Part shown: positions 11,249 through 24,252 of the stretch, piece after piece | Layout: each line of letters begins with the position of its first letter | How positions within the stretch are numbered: the stretch's first letter is position 1 | Origin: Dactylorhiza incarnata | Lineage: Eukaryota > Streptophyta > Magnoliopsida > Asparagales > Orchidaceae | Direction of reading: 5' to 3' | Length of the DNA: 64,000 nt | Assembly: GCA_033032865.1 (NCBI GenBank) | Contig: JAWHQI010000228.1 | Span: 3,200,501-3,264,500 of the forward strand | Position numbers and translations under genes: made by a program | The notes under the pieces: model-generated | Told to the model about the DNA's origin: nothing | What the model saw: the letters and a program-made list of their open reading frames with translations, nothing else | Databases searched by the model: none

Positions 11249-14200
11249 ATGACCTCGCTTCCGAAGAATAGCAGTCTCTCCTCTTCTGTGCCGATGATCA
11301 AACTGGAGAAGTTCTCCCATTCCGAGTTCAGTGTCTGGAAGCGGAACACCCAATTAGGTATGAAATATCTGGATGTATTTTATACACTATAGACCGATTT
11401 CGCAGACTTCTAGGGAGGAGATGAAGAGGCTCAGTGGACCAGCAATGAAGATTTCTGTCATGATTATCTTCTCAACTGTCTCTCCAATTCGCTATCCGAG
11501 ACGTTTGGGAAGCTGAAGACAGCGAAGGAGATCTGGAATGCTCTGGAAGATCAGTTCAAGGAGGAGGAGAAGATGTCCAAGACGCATCTGGTGGACAAGT
11601 TCATGGGATTCACTTTCTCCGAGGACAGGGACATTCTACCCCAGATTGCAGACCTGGAGAATCTCCAAGCTCAACAGTGAGAACGTCCCTCTGCCATATG
11701 GGTTCGTTGCTGGTGCCATCATTTTCAAGCTCCCCTCAACGTGGTACTCTTTCAAGACGGAGATGTATAGGAAGAAGACTCAGGCCAGTCTGAAAGACCT
11801 AAAGCGGTTTATCTGCATTGAGGACGAGAATCGGACTAGGCATGCAATGGAGGTGGTGAGCAAGCAGAAATCTGCTGCTAATATGATCACACACCCAAAA
11901 TGGAAGCCTAAATCTGATCGGACTCGACCTCCCTCCAGTGCACCCGCAATAGTAGACACCAACAAGAAAATCAAGAAGTTCAAGGGCAAGTGCTACAACT
12001 ACAACAAGTAGGGTCACTGCGCTTCTGACTGCAGGCAACCCAAGAAGCCCGATGCCAACCAGCGAAAGCCTGATAACAAAGCTCATATGCTCCATCAGAC
12101 TGCGCCCTCCCACTTTGTTGCCATGGTTGGGAAAAGTCAGGCCAGTACTGATTGGTGGTTGGATTCGGGGGCGACCTGTCACGTCTGCAACAATTCCGCT
12201 CTGCTGAAGGATGTTACTCCAGTCTCTGAGTCAGTTACAGTTGCAAATGGAGCCACTGCTGCGGTACTCCAGACAGGGAATGTGGATCTGCTACTCTCGT
12301 CAGGTACGCATTTACTTTTGAAAGGTGTTAAATTCATTCCTACATTAGCTGCTGATTTAATTTCGATTAGTCTGTTAAGCGATGCGGGTAGGTCTTTTAA
12401 CATCAGTGGTGGTAGGATGACCTTAATGGTCAACTCTGATTATTTTGGTTGTGTGTATGTAGTCAACGGAATGTATCGGTTGAGTCTAGCAAATGAAGTA
12501 GTAAATCAGGTTAGTTCTACTTTGATAGATCCTAAGACTTTACACGCAAGACTAGGACATGTCAATTATAGAAAACTACTCCTGCTAGCTAAAACTCACA
12601 ACGTACCTTTAGACACTAAAACCAAATTTGACAAAGGTGAGATATGTGCTCAAACTAAGATTACTAGAACACCATTCAGTCAGGTGTCTAGGAGTACACG
12701 TTTACTAGAGTTGATACACTCCGACATTTGTGACTATAAAAGTTGTCAGACGTGGTGGTTGGAAGTACCTGATAACTTTTATCGACGACTTCTCTAGATA
12801 TACTCACATTTATCACTTAAAAACAAAAGATGAAGCTTTTGAAAAATTTCAATTTTTCAAAAATAGAGTTGGGAATCAATTGGATTTGAAAATTAAAAGC
12901 CTTAGGAGTGATCGAGGAGGCGAGTACGTCTCGGGTGAGTTTAGAGATTTTCTTGCCAGCAATGGCATAATTCCTGAAACCACTGCCCCTTATTCACCCC
13001 AGTCAAACGGTATTGCCGAGTGGAAAAATAGAACTTTAACAGAAATGTTGAATTCTATGTTGTTGACTGCCGGTATGCCTGCGGCTTTTTGGGGAGAAGC
13101 ATCCCTCGCGTCGAATCATATCTGGAATTTGATTCCACATGCTAAATTAAAGCAAACCCCGTATGAGCTATGGTTTAAGAGACCGCCCAGATTTGATAAT
13201 CTCAAAACCTGAGGCTGTATTGCCTACATTAGAATACCTGACATAAGGCGATCTAAGATAGGACCTAAGATGAACACTTGTGTATTCTTAGGATGTGCAG
13301 TGGATAGTGCTGCAGACAGATTTCTAGATCTCTCTACCAACTCGGTCATTGAGTCTAGAGATGATGTGTTCTTTGAGGACAAGTTTCTTACAGATAAAAA
13401 CCTGACTCTTCCAGGTCTGCCAGACACCAGTTCTGATACCCTCGTTGGGACGGAACTACGACTCCCTGACACTGAGCCAGTTCACACTAGTGCCCTAGAG
13501 TCCACCGGGCTATCTAATAGGGAACGAGTTCCTAAAATCTTCGGTACAGATTTTGTGACTTACCACGTTGAAGCTGATCCATCCACCTATAAGGAAGCGA
13601 TGCGATCCAGGGATTCCCTGTTATGGAGAGAAGCCATTGATGATGAGATGAATTCTCTCATGGAGACCCAAACTTGGACATCAGTTGACCTGCCCAAAGG
13701 AGCTAAAACCGTTGGGAGCAAGTGGGTTCTTAAGAAGAAATTGAATCCAGATGGGAGTATCGCTAAGTACAAAGCACGTCTAGTTGCCAAAGGCTTCACT
13801 CAAGTGAGTGGAATAGAATACTTTGATACATACTCATATGTTTGTCACATTGCAACGATCAAGGTTCTTCTCGCTATCGCATCTATTGAACGCTTCGTCG
13901 TTCATCAGATGGACGTTAAGACTGCATTTCTAAATGAAGATCTAACGGAGGAGATCTATATGCACCAACCTGAAGGGTTTGTCGTAGAAGGCCTAGAAAC
14001 CATGGTCTGTAAGTTGATTAAGTCACTCTACAGATTGAAGCAAGCACCGAAGCTATGACACTAGAAGTTTGACACTTGCGTAAAAGGCCAGAATTTTAAA
14101 TCCAGCCTTTCAGATAAATGTCTGTACATACGGACAAGTCCAAATTCCGTCATTATAATCTGCTTGTATGTTGATGACATGCTAATTCTGGGTACTGATC

Positions 14201-15110
14201 AGTCTGAGGTGGAAGACGTTAAGGTTACCTTGAAGTCAAAATTTCGCATGACTGACTTAGGTGTGGTGAAAACCATCCTAGGAATGGAAGTGAACTTTAC
14301 GAATAGGGGTATCACCCTTAGCCAGAGTCACTACATCAGAACTCTACTAGAGAAGTGGGGTTATGATAAGTGCAGGAAGATTGAGACTCCAAACGACTAT
14401 AATAATAGACTAAAACCTCACGATGGTTCACCTATTAGACACTTGGATAACTCCAAACTTATTGGCAGTCTAATGTATGCTACTATCTGCATTAGACCCG
14501 ACATAGCCTTTACTGTCAGCATGTTGAGTAGATTCACTAGTAACCTTGGAAAGGACCACTGGGACGCCTTGGAAAGGCTAATATGATACTTAAAGTATAC
14601 TGAGCAGTATGCTTTATGTTACAGTGGACACCCTCCTGTGCTTGAAGGGTATTCTGACGCCTCCTGGTGCTCAGACATTGGTGATAGTAGGTCCACTAGT
14701 GGTTATGTGTTCCTAGGAGGAGCCACAATAGCTTGGAAATCTAAGAGGCAAACGTGTATAACACTATCCTCTATGGAATTTGAACTCTATGCTCTTGCTT
14801 CAGCTGTCGAAGAGCAGAGTGGGTTAGATATTTGGTTATGGATATTCCAATGACGAGTCTAACAATGAACTCTATCTCGATATTTTGTGACAATCAAGCC
14901 ACAAAAACCATTGCAACCAATTCACTGTTCAATGGTAAGCGAAGGCAACTACGGATGAAACATGCCTGGTTCACCTATCTCACCAGTCAAGGGATCATTT
15001 CCCTCTTGGACGTGAGATTAAAAGATAATGTAGCAGATGTCCTTACCAAGGGCTTATGCAAGGTTCTTACATCTAAAACATCGGGGGATATGAGATTAAA
15101 GTCTATTTAG
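11249..15110 (+). pseudogene. Copia-B1 gag-pol, multiply broken
   Basis: Probable ATG at 11249 (reads MTSLPKN..., aligning with the MASLSKS start of Copia-B2) and end at 15108-15110. Recognisable in order: UBN2-type gag; a damaged zinc knuckle (CYNYNK then TAG at 12009-12011, against CYNCNKWGHC in Copia-B2); protease WWLDSGAT; integrase HVNYRK and SDRGGEYV; RT with YVDDMLIL from about 14164; and RNase H with YSDASW. Stops include TAG at 11390-11392 and 11411-11413, TGA at 13210-13212 and TGA at 14056-14058. A frameshift occurs near 12745. This copy cannot produce a polyprotein. Many breaks fall at codons that are Trp, Gln or Lys in the sister copy. Confidence 0.92.
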
Positions 15111-15920
15111 TGTGACTTAATACCTATGTTATGTTTAAGATTTTAAAACCGAGTCTGCCTACATTCACGCATCTAGACTGAGTACACTGTAATGTTCCAG
15201 ATGCTACTTGATGAAAACCTGAGATTGTTTAGTTGCTAGTCATTCCAAACTTTTTGACTTACACAACTATTTCTTTTCAAAGGCTGAATTGGGTATCATT
15301 CCAAAAAAGAATACTAAAGTTACTGTTTGTGCCCTGATATCAGGATTATTCATCATATCATTCCAAATCTGATGATATAATGGTCATAGGTTGTTGTATC
15401 ATTCCAAACTTGATGGTATGATACACTTGTCAAATGTTTTGATAATAATTCTGATAATCGAAGGAACATAGCTTGGTTCTATGAAACCAAATTTTCTAAT
15501 TTTGTGTAAATTAGATAGAGATGCGGACTTGTGAGTCTTTCTTCCTAGTTGGAGTATTATGTTCTAAATTGTTAGAACTAATCACTTTACTTTTGATATG
15601 CATATGTATGGATTCATTGAGTTTTGTTCTCATGACATTCTAATGTTTAAATGCAGATCAATTGAAGTCTGGAGGAGAGAAAGTGGATTTCGACATAGAC
15701 AGAGATGATCTGTTGTTTGAGTAGACCGATCTGTCATCAGTTTTTGAGTTTGCTTCAAATTACTGTTCTTGCTTTTGCTTTTGCATGTTTGGAACCTGTT
15801 TGAGTTTAGACGTTTGCTCTAAAACTCTTATTGTTTTAATCTGAAAATCATTTTGTCGTTATCTAATATATGTTTTGTTTACCCGTTATGTGATACAATT
15901 GCTACAATATAGGAGGAGAA
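15111..15920 (+). other. Copia-B1 3' non-coding region with repeated atcattccaaa motif
   Basis: Contains about four copies of a (t)atcattccaaa motif (near 15239, 15294, 15357 and 15398), some followed by 'cttgatg-tatgata' giving partial dyads. The motif also recurs in the Copia-B2 3' region, so it is a family feature. Ends with the polypurine tract aggaggagaa (15911-15920). Confidence 0.7.
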
Positions 15921-15976
15921 TGTTAAGGTATATTTAGCAATAATGGCGGGTCTTTAACGGAACCCTAACGGGTCCG
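15921..15976 (+). repeat. Copia-B1 3' LTR, first part
   Basis: The first 56 bp of the LTR, ending in gtccg (15972-15976), the target duplication of Athila-1. It continues at 28870. Confidence 0.95.
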
Positions 15977-16229
15977 TGATGAGTCCTGATCATATACACA
16001 TTTATGGACTCATCCGGGCCGCTATTCAGTCATTCCACCGCACTTTAGCCCTGTTATAGGTTATATTTGATAATCCATGCTAGGTGCACTTCTGGGGCCA
16101 CTTTGGTGTGATTTCGTGCTTATCGTCATTAGTAGTTTTCATGCGCTGTTAAGTGCCACCTTCAGTGGCTGGATTTGTGGTTGTGCCGGAATAGGAGTCG
16201 CGTAGGTGTTTCCGGTGCAATTCTGCACA

Positions 16230-16600
16230 GGAACACTGCGCACGATCACTTGTTCTATTGCGCACGACCACTGGTCGTGCGCCACTGATCGTGTGCACTT
16301 AACCCTTTTTTCATGAGTTCTGTTTGGTGTAGTGCGCACGAGCATCAACGCCAGTGCGCACGACCACCGGTTGTGCGCCACTGTTCGTGCGCACTTATCA
16401 TTAAATTTCTGAGTTCTGTTTCGTCTAATGCGCACGACCACCGACGATAGTGCGCACGACCACCGGTCGTGCGCCACTGGTCGTGCGAACATTTTATTTT
16501 ATAAATTTCGTGTCTTGCAGGTTCCACCCAGGTTGTGCGCACGATCGCAGAATTCTAGTGCGCACGACCACTGGTCGTGCGCCAATGACCGTGCGCACTG
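16230..16600. repeat. Palindrome array in the Athila-1 LTR
   Basis: Seven or so copies of gcgcacgaccac and its complement ggtcgtgcgcc, often back to back as cacgaccaccggtcgtgcg (perfect or near-perfect hairpins), spread over 370 bp directly upstream of the TATA box. It recurs at the same offset in LTR2-LTR4. The long conserved minus-strand ORFs over this array are a by-product of the repeats. Confidence 0.9.
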
Positions 16601-16610
16601 TTTAATTCAG

Positions 16611-16622
16611 CGCCTATATAAT
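16611..16622 (+). promoter_or_regulatory. Athila-1 LTR TATA box
   Basis: The sequence gcctatataatg follows the palindrome array immediately. It is the likely core promoter, with equivalents in the other three LTRs. Confidence 0.6.
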
Positions 16623-17490
16623 GACCTGTTCGCGAATTAGGTCGGGATTACGTCTTTTGGCTCCGTTCAGTCCGCCGTTTTCGCCATTTTCAGAGGGTTT
16701 TCACCCCCTAGGCCTCCTCCATCATCCAAGGACTTAAAGGAAGGGATTCTACACTCATTTTGATCGCTTAAGAAGAAGTTCTTCGCATTAGACGTGGCCG
16801 GATGGTAAATCGCTGGAGAAGACGGGTCCATTGGGAGGTGTGACAGCCCTCCTCTACCCCGGACGCAGTTGAGACCGAGCTAGGACGCGGATTGACAACC
16901 CGGTGCTTCCTACCGTGAATCTACGACGAGACTCCGGATTCGGTCGTATTTCTTGCCTTTTTCTTCTACTTGTGTGGTTATATTTGTTGTATTCTCTTTA
17001 TCTAGATGATGAACACTATGAATCATGTTTAGTATTGTTTATTTCATGTTTATGAAATCAATTTGTTCATTTGTGTCAATGAGGTGCGCCCCCATTAATT
17101 TTCCGCTCCACCACCATGTCCGGTGCCGCACTAGCAATTGCTAGTGGTGTGCTTGTCGAAGAGGTGCTTGCGACCCTCATTCCGCTTGCCTACTCGTCCA
17201 TCCGCCCTTGCGATGCAGCGCGCTCAAGGCCTGCCTAGTCTCCATCCCGCCAATCGAAGCTTTGCATAGCGGCATTGCTTAGGAGTAGGCGTAGTATTTC
17301 CTTTTATGTGCAAACCTCAAAGCCCCTTTCGTTCGCATTCCGCCTACCGCAGGACTTCGATCTCAAGTCCTTCCTCGATAATAAACTCCACCTTACTGTG
17401 TTCCTCAAGAGACCGTCACTCGGGGATTCTATTCCCAAAATTTATTACTTGCGCGACCGGTGCACTTGCCGAATTATCGCATCAAGTTTT

Positions 17491-17508
17491 TGGCGCCGTT
17501 GCCGGGGA
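17491..17508 (+). other. Athila-1 primer binding site (Asp-tRNA type)
   Basis: tggcgccgttgccgggga, six bases after the LTR end. It matches the primer site typical of Athila elements, complementary to the 3' end of tRNA-Asp. Confidence 0.9.
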
Positions 17509-17683
17509 ATGCAGACGTGATGAATTCGTCTGCGTGAAGATTTGTTGCACGAGGATTTTCTTTTTCTTTTCTTTCACCTCTTATGTTCACCTCTGGTATC
17601 TCCGTTTCTTTTCGATACGCACTTCTGATTACTTTCGTCTTTTCCATCGTGCGCTAATCGTTTTGGTTGCAAGTATTCGCAGC

Positions 17684-20600
17684 ATGATTTCCATTCAGGA
17701 ATGCATCTATCAGGGAAGCTTAAATGATTTAAGGGATCAAGCAGAAAGGAACAATCATGACTTCGGGATCTCCTCCGACGTCATTGAGTACATGACTGGG
17801 AACTGCAAGTTCAGTGGGGATGAGCATGAAGATGCGGTGCAACACATGCAGGACTTTTTAGAAATCTATTACACATGTGTGTTCAGTGGAGTTGAAAATG
17901 ACCTGCAAAAGATTTTGGCATTTTCATTCTCCTTGCATAAAAAAGCCAAAAGTTGGTATTGGGATACCCGGAAAAGAGAGGTGATCACATGGAAACAACT
18001 CGAAGGGAGATTATTGCAAGAGTTTCAACACCGTACCCAAGCCTTGGACAAGTACAGGGAACTCGTAACCTTTGGACAGGGGAAGGAGGAGACGTTAGTT
18101 GATGCTTGGGAGCGTTTTCAATCCCTGCATAGGGGATGCTACCGTGAAGATCTTTCAGAAGCTTTTCTAATTCAGATTTTTTATTTCGGCGTGCTGGATA
18201 AATTCCGTCTATTATTTGATATAGCGGCTGGAGGGGCCCTGTTTAACAAATCGGGGAAGGACGCGTGGGAAGTGGTCGTGAACATTGTTCACACTAGTCA
18301 GCACTGGAGTCATGTCATTCGCTCTCCAAGTACTGCTGCAGTTAATGCCGTGACATTCAAAGGAGCAGCGGATTTTATGCCGCCAGAGCAACCGGAACAG
18401 CTTGCAACTTTGGTGGTCGGGGTATTGAATAAAATGAATGACCAATCAGCCGTAATCCAACAGCTTCGCTCTACTATAGGGACTCTGTCCGATGTCGTCT
18501 CTGGGCTTGCAAGTCAGCATCCTGAGTCAGTGAACACCATGCGATTGAGAAGTGGGAGAAGTGTTGACAACCCTCCTCGACAGGAACCACTTGCGTGTTC
18601 CACTGACAAGCATAGTGAAGATACCCCCGAGAAGCTGACTCAGACTCATATTGAGCCGCATCCCGTGAGCGAGGAACAAACCTCGAATAGTGCTGTTCAC
18701 CCCCCATTCCCCCACAGGTTGCGAAACGAGAAATCCGAGAGGCAATTCCGCAGATTCCTGGAAATAATGAAAGGAGTGCAAGTGAGAATACCACTGATTG
18801 AAGCTATCTCTCAAATGCCAGGCTACTCCAAGTTTTTGAAAGATTTGATTTCGAAAAGGAAGCAGTTGGAGGGTCTCAAAACTATTGACCTCACCGAGGA
18901 GTGCTCCACCATCATTTCCAATATGCCCACAAAGTGTAAAGATCCGGGCAGCTTTACGATTCCTTGCAGGATCGGCCATCGCCGTTTCAGCCAGGCACTC
19001 TGTGATTTGGGGGCATCAATCAACTTGATGCCGCTCTCTATCTTTCGTGAACTTGGTGCTGGGATCTTGAAGCCAACGCAGGTAATGCTGCAGCTTGCGG
19101 ATCGGTCGATCAAGAGGCCGTCAGGAATCGTCGAGGACCTCACAATAGTTGTAAACGGTCTCGCCTTTCCAGCTGATTTCATCATTCTCAACATGAAGGT
19201 TGATACAAAAGTACCCATTATCTTGGGGCGGCCCTTTCTCGCTACTGCTCGTGCTATTATTAATGTGGAGCAGGGGGAGCTCACACTAAGACTGGGGGAG
19301 GATGCTATATCTTTCAACGTCCACAACCCGTCGCAACTATTTGAAATTACGGAGTGCGAACCGACAGAGGCGCTTGAAGATGTCGATGGTCAGATCGATG
19401 TGGTGTTGGATGACAGCGAGGTGTGTTGGCGGCACGAAGACATGGGAGAAGAGGGTGCACACTCAAACCAGCCCGATTTGTCACATTCAATCGGAGAGCC
19501 CTCCAACGATTCTGCTAATCCAAACTCTTGTCCGGCTCTCAAACAACTACCGTATTCTCTCAAGTACGTCTTTCTTGGAAAAAACACCACGCATCCTGTG
19601 ATTATTTCTGCAGCCCTGTCCGCCGCCAACGAAACTGCATTAGTGGGCGTGCTGAGAAGGTACCACAAGGTCTTCAGACGTTCTCTTGCAGACATTAAGG
19701 GAATCAGCCCCACGGTCTGCATGCACAAGATCCTCCTTGAAGATCAGTACAAACCGACAGCACAGCCCCAAAGGCGGCTGAACCCGAAAATGCAAGAGGT
19801 AGTGAAGGCTGAAGTGATAAAGCTTTTAGACGCGGGCATCATTTACCCAATCAGCGATAGCAAATGGGTCAGCCCAGTCCAGGTGGTACCAAAAAAGGGA
19901 GGGATCACTGTCGTTGCCAATGAAAAGAACGAGCTACTACCTACCCGAATGATCACCGGGTGGAGAGTCTGCATCGATTACCGCAAGATGAACGATGCGA
20001 CGCGCAAGGACCATTTCCCGCTCCCCTTCATTGATCAGATGCTAGAAAAGTTAGCAGGGCAGGACTACTACTGTTTCTTGGATGGGTACTCAGGGTACAA
20101 TCAGATTTTAATAGACCCATCTGATCAAGACAAGACAACATTCACATGTCCCTCCGGCACCTTCGCGTTCAAAAGAATGCCATTCGGACTGTGTAATGTC
20201 CCCGCAACCTTTCAACGCTGTATGCTCGCCATTTTTGCTGACATGGTGGGGGACTTCCTTGAAGTTTTCATGGATGATTTCACTCTATTTGGCAGCAGCT
20301 TTGACATTTGCCTCGCGAATTTGGCCAAGACCTTGAAGCGGTGTGAAGAAACCAATCTTGTCTTGAACTGGGAGAAATGCCACTTTATGGTGCGCGAAGG
20401 AATTGTGTTGGGGCATAAAGTTTCCTGCAAGGGGCTCGAAGTGGATCAAGCGAAGGTAAGTGTTATCAGAAACCTCCCTCCACCCATGTCAGTGAAAGGC
20501 ATCCGAAGTTTTCTTGGTCATGTGGGTTTCTATCGAAGGTTCATCAAGGACTTTTCCTCCATTTCAAAGCCTTTATCTCGCCTGCTTGTTAAGGACGTCC

Positions 20601-22456
20601 CCTTCCACTTCGACGAAGCATGCATGCAAGCCTTCGAAACTTTACGGGGACAACTCATCTCAGCCCCAATTTTGGTGGCACCCGACTGGACTTTACCTTT
20701 TATTGTCATGTGCGACGCAAGTGATGTGGCCGTAGGTGCTGTACTCGGTCAAAAGAAAGACAAGACTTTTCACACTATTGCGTATGCCAGTCGAACTCTC
20801 AACAGTGCACAAGCAAACTATACCACCACGGAGAAAGAAATGCTAGCCGTGGTCTTCGCGTTTGAAAAATTTCATTCATATTTGGTACTTTCCGAAGTAA
20901 TCGTATACACGGACCACGCCGCTCTCAGGTATCTTTTCAGTAAAAAAGAATCTAAATCGCGTCTGATTCGTTGGATTTTACTTTTGCAGGAATACAATTT
21001 GGAAATCAAAGACAAAAAAGGGGTTGAGAACGTGATTGCTGATCATCTCTCGCGTTTGGAGTATGACACTCCCAACAGCTTGGTGGAGGAAACGGACGAC
21101 TATTTCCCAGATGAAAAGTTATTTGCAATTACTACGTCCTCCCCAACAACACCATGGTACGCAGATATCGCTAATTACTTAGCTTGTAAAACCTTCTCCC
21201 CGAATCTGTCCCCTCAGCAAAGACGGAAGCTTGCCTCTGACTCAAAATACTATTTTTGGGAAGACCCGCTCTTGTTCCACACGTGCAGCGACGGCATTAT
21301 CAGGCGTTGCATTTCGGAAGTCGAGTTTCAGTCTATATTGCAGCACTGCCATGACAGAGAAGCTAGCGGGCACTTCGGGGCCGTTAGAACTGCACGAAAA
21401 ATTCTGCAATGTGGGTTGTTTTGGCCGACCCTCTTCCGGGATGCCCATGCCTATGTCACCAAGTGCGACGAATGCCAAAGGACCGGAAATATTTCCCGGC
21501 GTGATGAGATGCCCCTCAATAACATGCTGGTCTGCGAACCCTTTGATGTCTGGGGGATAGACTTCATGGGTCCTTTCCCAATGTCTCATGGTAAGCATTA
21601 CATCATCGTGGCGGTTGATTATGTCTCAAAATGGGTGGAAGCTGAGGCGGTTGCCACGAATGATGCCAACACAGTGCTACACTTTATCCACAAGAATATC
21701 TTCTCCAGGTTTGGGACACCGAGAACTATCATCAGCGACGGCGGTAGTCATTTTTGCAATAAGCAGTTTGTGCAGCTCATGAAAAAGTTCGGGGTCCATC
21801 ATAAGATTTCTTTGGCATACCACCCCCAAACATGCGGACAAGTCGAAGTCTCCAACCGCGAGCTCAAGCGAATAATCGAGAAATCAATCCATTCAAATAG
21901 GAAGGAGTGGGCTAAAAAGGTCGACGACGCATTATGGGCTTACCGGACTGCGTTCAAAACACCCATCGGCATGACTCCGTTTCAATTAGTTTATGGCAAG
22001 GCATGCCACCTTCCTGTGGAGCTGGAGCATAAAGCTTTATGGGCAACCAAACTGTTGAACATGGACATTGGAGCCGCGGCCGAGGTGCGTCGTTCCCAAC
22101 TCAACGAGTTAGAGGAGCTCCGTCATTTCGCTTATGAAAACGCTCGCATCTACAAGGAGAAAACAAAGAAATGGCACGATCGGCACATCATTCCTAAGGA
22201 GTTCAAAATTGGGGACCAAGTGCTGCTCTACAACTCCCGTCTCCGCCTCTTCCCAGGGAAGCTAAAATCGAGGTGGAGTGGTCCTTTCTCCGTGACCGAT
22301 GTCTCCCCCTTCGGTGCCATAGAAATATCTGGAGATAAGGGGGACAAATTTAAGGTTAATGGTCATCGGCTGAAGTTATACAATGGCGCCGCTATAAACA
22401 AGGAGTGTCAGTTGTTGACATTGGGAGACGGACATCATACAAACGCCGGCAGCTGA
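17684..22456 (+). CDS. Athila-1 gag-pol polyprotein, intact
   Basis: 1590 codons without a stop. The frame is open further upstream into the LTR, but the ATG at 17684 ([11 protein letters not shown]) is the first that suits a gag start. Gag covers about residues 1-300. Protease has DLGAS near 441 and ILGRPF near 513. Reverse transcriptase spans about 740-900, with [10 protein letters not shown] and an FMDD catalytic site at about 862. RNase H has [10 protein letters not shown] and YTDH. Integrase has an [10 protein letters not shown]...KCDECQ zinc site, catalytic residues in GIDFMGPF and ISDGGSHF, and E in GQVEVSNRE. It makes the particle and copies and integrates the element. No zinc knuckle is seen in gag, as in other Athila elements. 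It is the only complete pol in the window. Confidence 0.95.
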   Translation: MISIQECIYQGSLNDLRDQAERNNHDFGISSDVIEYMTGNCKFSGDEHEDAVQHMQDFLEIYYTCVFSGVENDLQKILAFSFSLHKKAKSWYWDTRKREVITWKQLEGRLLQEFQHRTQALDKYRELVTFGQGKEETLVDAWERFQSLHRGCYREDLSEAFLIQIFYFGVLDKFRLLFDIAAGGALFNKSGKDAWEVVVNIVHTSQHWSHVIRSPSTAAVNAVTFKGAADFMPPEQPEQLATLVVGVLNKMNDQSAVIQQLRSTIGTLSDVVSGLASQHPESVNTMRLRSGRSVDNPPRQEPLACSTDKHSEDTPEKLTQTHIEPHPVSEEQTSNSAVHPPFPHRLRNEKSERQFRRFLEIMKGVQVRIPLIEAISQMPGYSKFLKDLISKRKQLEGLKTIDLTEECSTIISNMPTKCKDPGSFTIPCRIGHRRFSQALCDLGASINLMPLSIFRELGAGILKPTQVMLQLADRSIKRPSGIVEDLTIVVNGLAFPADFIILNMKVDTKVPIILGRPFLATARAIINVEQGELTLRLGEDAISFNVHNPSQLFEITECEPTEALEDVDGQIDVVLDDSEVCWRHEDMGEEGAHSNQPDLSHSIGEPSNDSANPNSCPALKQLPYSLKYVFLGKNTTHPVIISAALSAANETALVGVLRRYHKVFRRSLADIKGISPTVCMHKILLEDQYKPTAQPQRRLNPKMQEVVKAEVIKLLDAGIIYPISDSKWVSPVQVVPKKGGITVVANEKNELLPTRMITGWRVCIDYRKMNDATRKDHFPLPFIDQMLEKLAGQDYYCFLDGYSGYNQILIDPSDQDKTTFTCPSGTFAFKRMPFGLCNVPATFQRCMLAIFADMVGDFLEVFMDDFTLFGSSFDICLANLAKTLKRCEETNLVLNWEKCHFMVREGIVLGHKVSCKGLEVDQAKVSVIRNLPPPMSVKGIRSFLGHVGFYRRFIKDFSSISKPLSRLLVKDVPFHFDEACMQAFETLRGQLISAPILVAPDWTLPFIVMCDASDVAVGAVLGQKKDKTFHTIAYASRTLNSAQANYTTTEKEMLAVVFAFEKFHSYLVLSEVIVYTDHAALRYLFSKKESKSRLIRWILLLQEYNLEIKDKKGVENVIADHLSRLEYDTPNSLVEETDDYFPDEKLFAITTSSPTTPWYADIANYLACKTFSPNLSPQQRRKLASDSKYYFWEDPLLFHTCSDGIIRRCISEVEFQSILQHCHDREASGHFGAVRTARKILQCGLFWPTLFRDAHAYVTKCDECQRTGNISRRDEMPLNNMLVCEPFDVWGIDFMGPFPMSHGKHYIIVAVDYVSKWVEAEAVATNDANTVLHFIHKNIFSRFGTPRTIISDGGSHFCNKQFVQLMKKFGVHHKISLAYHPQTCGQVEVSNRELKRIIEKSIHSNRKEWAKKVDDALWAYRTAFKTPIGMTPFQLVYGKACHLPVELEHKALWATKLLNMDIGAAAEVRRSQLNELEELRHFAYENARIYKEKTKKWHDRHIIPKEFKIGDQVLLYNSRLRLFPGKLKSRWSGPFSVTDVSPFGAIEISGDKGDKFKVNGHRLKLYNGAAINKECQLLTLGDGHHTNAGS

Positions 22457-24252
22457 CTTTCCCTTCTTTTCTCTTATTTTTGTGAAACTCTCTTTTTCAA
22501 GAACTTCTCTTTTAATTCCTGCACTTTATAAACAATGCTAATACAGGTATTTGGTCCAGCTTAAGGATGTTAAATGAAAGCGCTACTGGGAGACAACCCA
22601 GATTTCCTGATTTCGTATTTCTTTTTATCTAACTTCTTTTAGTTCAGCTTTTGCATATGCTTTTGTTGTTTTGAGTTTTGTGCTTGCAGGTGTTGTGTTC
22701 GATGGTGCGGATGTTGCGGACTGTTCTTGATCATAAACGCCAATCGTCTGGTATGCTCAATTCTGAGCATTGGGTAACACTTTTTCCCCTCTTTTAGCTT
22801 CAAATTTCTAGATATATTGTTTAGCTTAAGTCTGGGGGAGCGGTTGTTGTTATCCACTGTGCACGAGTTGCACTGCATACTAGAAGGTTGCTTTTTATTT
22901 ATCCTTATCATTATCATTGTTGCATTCTTCACACACCACTTCACCCACTTGAGTGCGCGCTTATCTTTTTGTTGTTGTTCCGTTTAGACTATTGTGGTTG
23001 GAATGTGAAATAGGTTGTTAACATAGGAATTATTATTTGGAGTGCGATGTTGACTCATGTAGTGTTCTAGTCACTTCGCATGTTATGGTAGAATTTGAGT
23101 AGAACTAGATTTTCTTTATGCATCTAATTTATGTTTAGTATTTCTGCGTAAATTTAGATTTATTATACTCAAGTGGTGAATTTGAATAAAATTGACGATA
23201 ACCCGGTGTTGTGTGTGTACGAGTGCTAGTCGTATGTTGCTCGAGTCGGGAGGAAGGTTTACCTTTCTCGTGGGCTAAGAACTTGCCCCAAGCGACTCTC
23301 GAAGCATGGGTGAGAGCTACTCGTCGAGTTAAACATGATGTAGGCCACCCTTTGGCTAGTTTGAGCCTTGCTATTCCCTGTCCTTTTCGTTCACCGTTGC
23401 AAGCCAAATTTGTGCCTACCAATCCTTTGTTCAGCTCCTCTTCATCCACCAAAGCCTGAAGCCTATCCTACACCCGCAACCAAATTGTTTTTAACTGCGC
23501 TCATAATTCTCAACTTGTGTGGTGTGTGGAATCATTGTGTTATGAAGGGAAAATAAAGTCCATCTGCTGATTTTGAACCAACCGGAGGATACATAAAAGA
23601 AGTAAAATATGTTAAAAGAAAAAAAAAGGAGCGTATTTTGAAATGAGATCCTTCCGAGCTAAATAGAAAATCTGTTGGTATTTGTGAAGTAGGCCGTGTG
23701 CACACCTGGTTTTCATGATAAGTCTGGGGGTGTGTCACACGAGCATAGTTTGTTGGTCTTGTGGAGTGCAGCGTTCCGTTAGCTCACTTGGGTTGCGTAG
23801 CCATCGTGTTTAACTTTGAATATCCTACCGTGACCTAAGCCCCATTTTAATCCTAAAAGTCCTACTGATTTGATTTGCGAGTTTGCTAGCGCCGTGGAGA
23901 GAGTGTGACCGGGCAAGCGTATGGTTCACGACGTTGATGGATTTCAGCGGAGTTATTCCTAAGCCCCGATCTTTTGCAACACCCGCCTCAGTGTCTCGTC
24001 ACGTTCATACCGGGCATGATCGTTCAAATTCTTCATAATTCACCAACTGAGTACAACTAAATCTTTACTTACGCTTTAATACATCTGTAAATTAGTTAGC
24101 ATAGTTAGAATCTTCTTCTACTAGAATCTCTACTCGCATGCGTATGTTACTTCGCACCGTACTCCTTTGTGTAATTCTCTATGTTAATTATCGTTTTCAC
24201 ACTCCGCCGGATTCGTTTGCTCGGGACGCGCAAACAGTTAAGTCTGGGGGTG
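22457..24252 (+). other. Athila-1 3' region without env-like ORF, with three polypurine-tract copies
   Basis: About 1.8 kb with no convincing ORF, so the env-like gene of some Athila elements is absent. The motif aagtctggggg occurs three times: 22828-22838, 23720-23730 and 24240-24250. Only the last abuts an LTR (LTR2) and is the functional polypurine tract by position. Confidence 0.75.

Larger units (their letters stand above)
15977..17484 (+). repeat. Athila-1 LTR1 (5' LTR, 1508 bp)
   Basis: Starts tgatgagt and ends gcatca, followed two bases into the internal region by the primer-site block. It carries the palindrome array at 16230-16600 and a TATA box at about 16613. LTR1 has private variants (for example gcgatgcagcg near 17210) not shared by LTR2-LTR4. 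Confidence 0.96.

Noticed and set aside
16139..16542. Minus-strand ORFs of 117 and 65 codons, repeated almost unchanged at 24415, 25967 and 27519
   Set aside because: They lie over the palindrome array and are repeated only because the LTR is. The protein is itself an arginine/tryptophan repeat dictated by the DNA motif, with no start context or homologue.
17306..17683. Upstream extension of the Athila-1 gag-pol frame
   Set aside because: It runs through the LTR and the primer binding site, which is not translated in a normal transcript. The ATG at 17684 is the first suitable start.
22457..24252. env-like gene of Athila elements
   Set aside because: Only small unrelated ORFs are present. 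No transmembrane-rich or env-like frame was seen.
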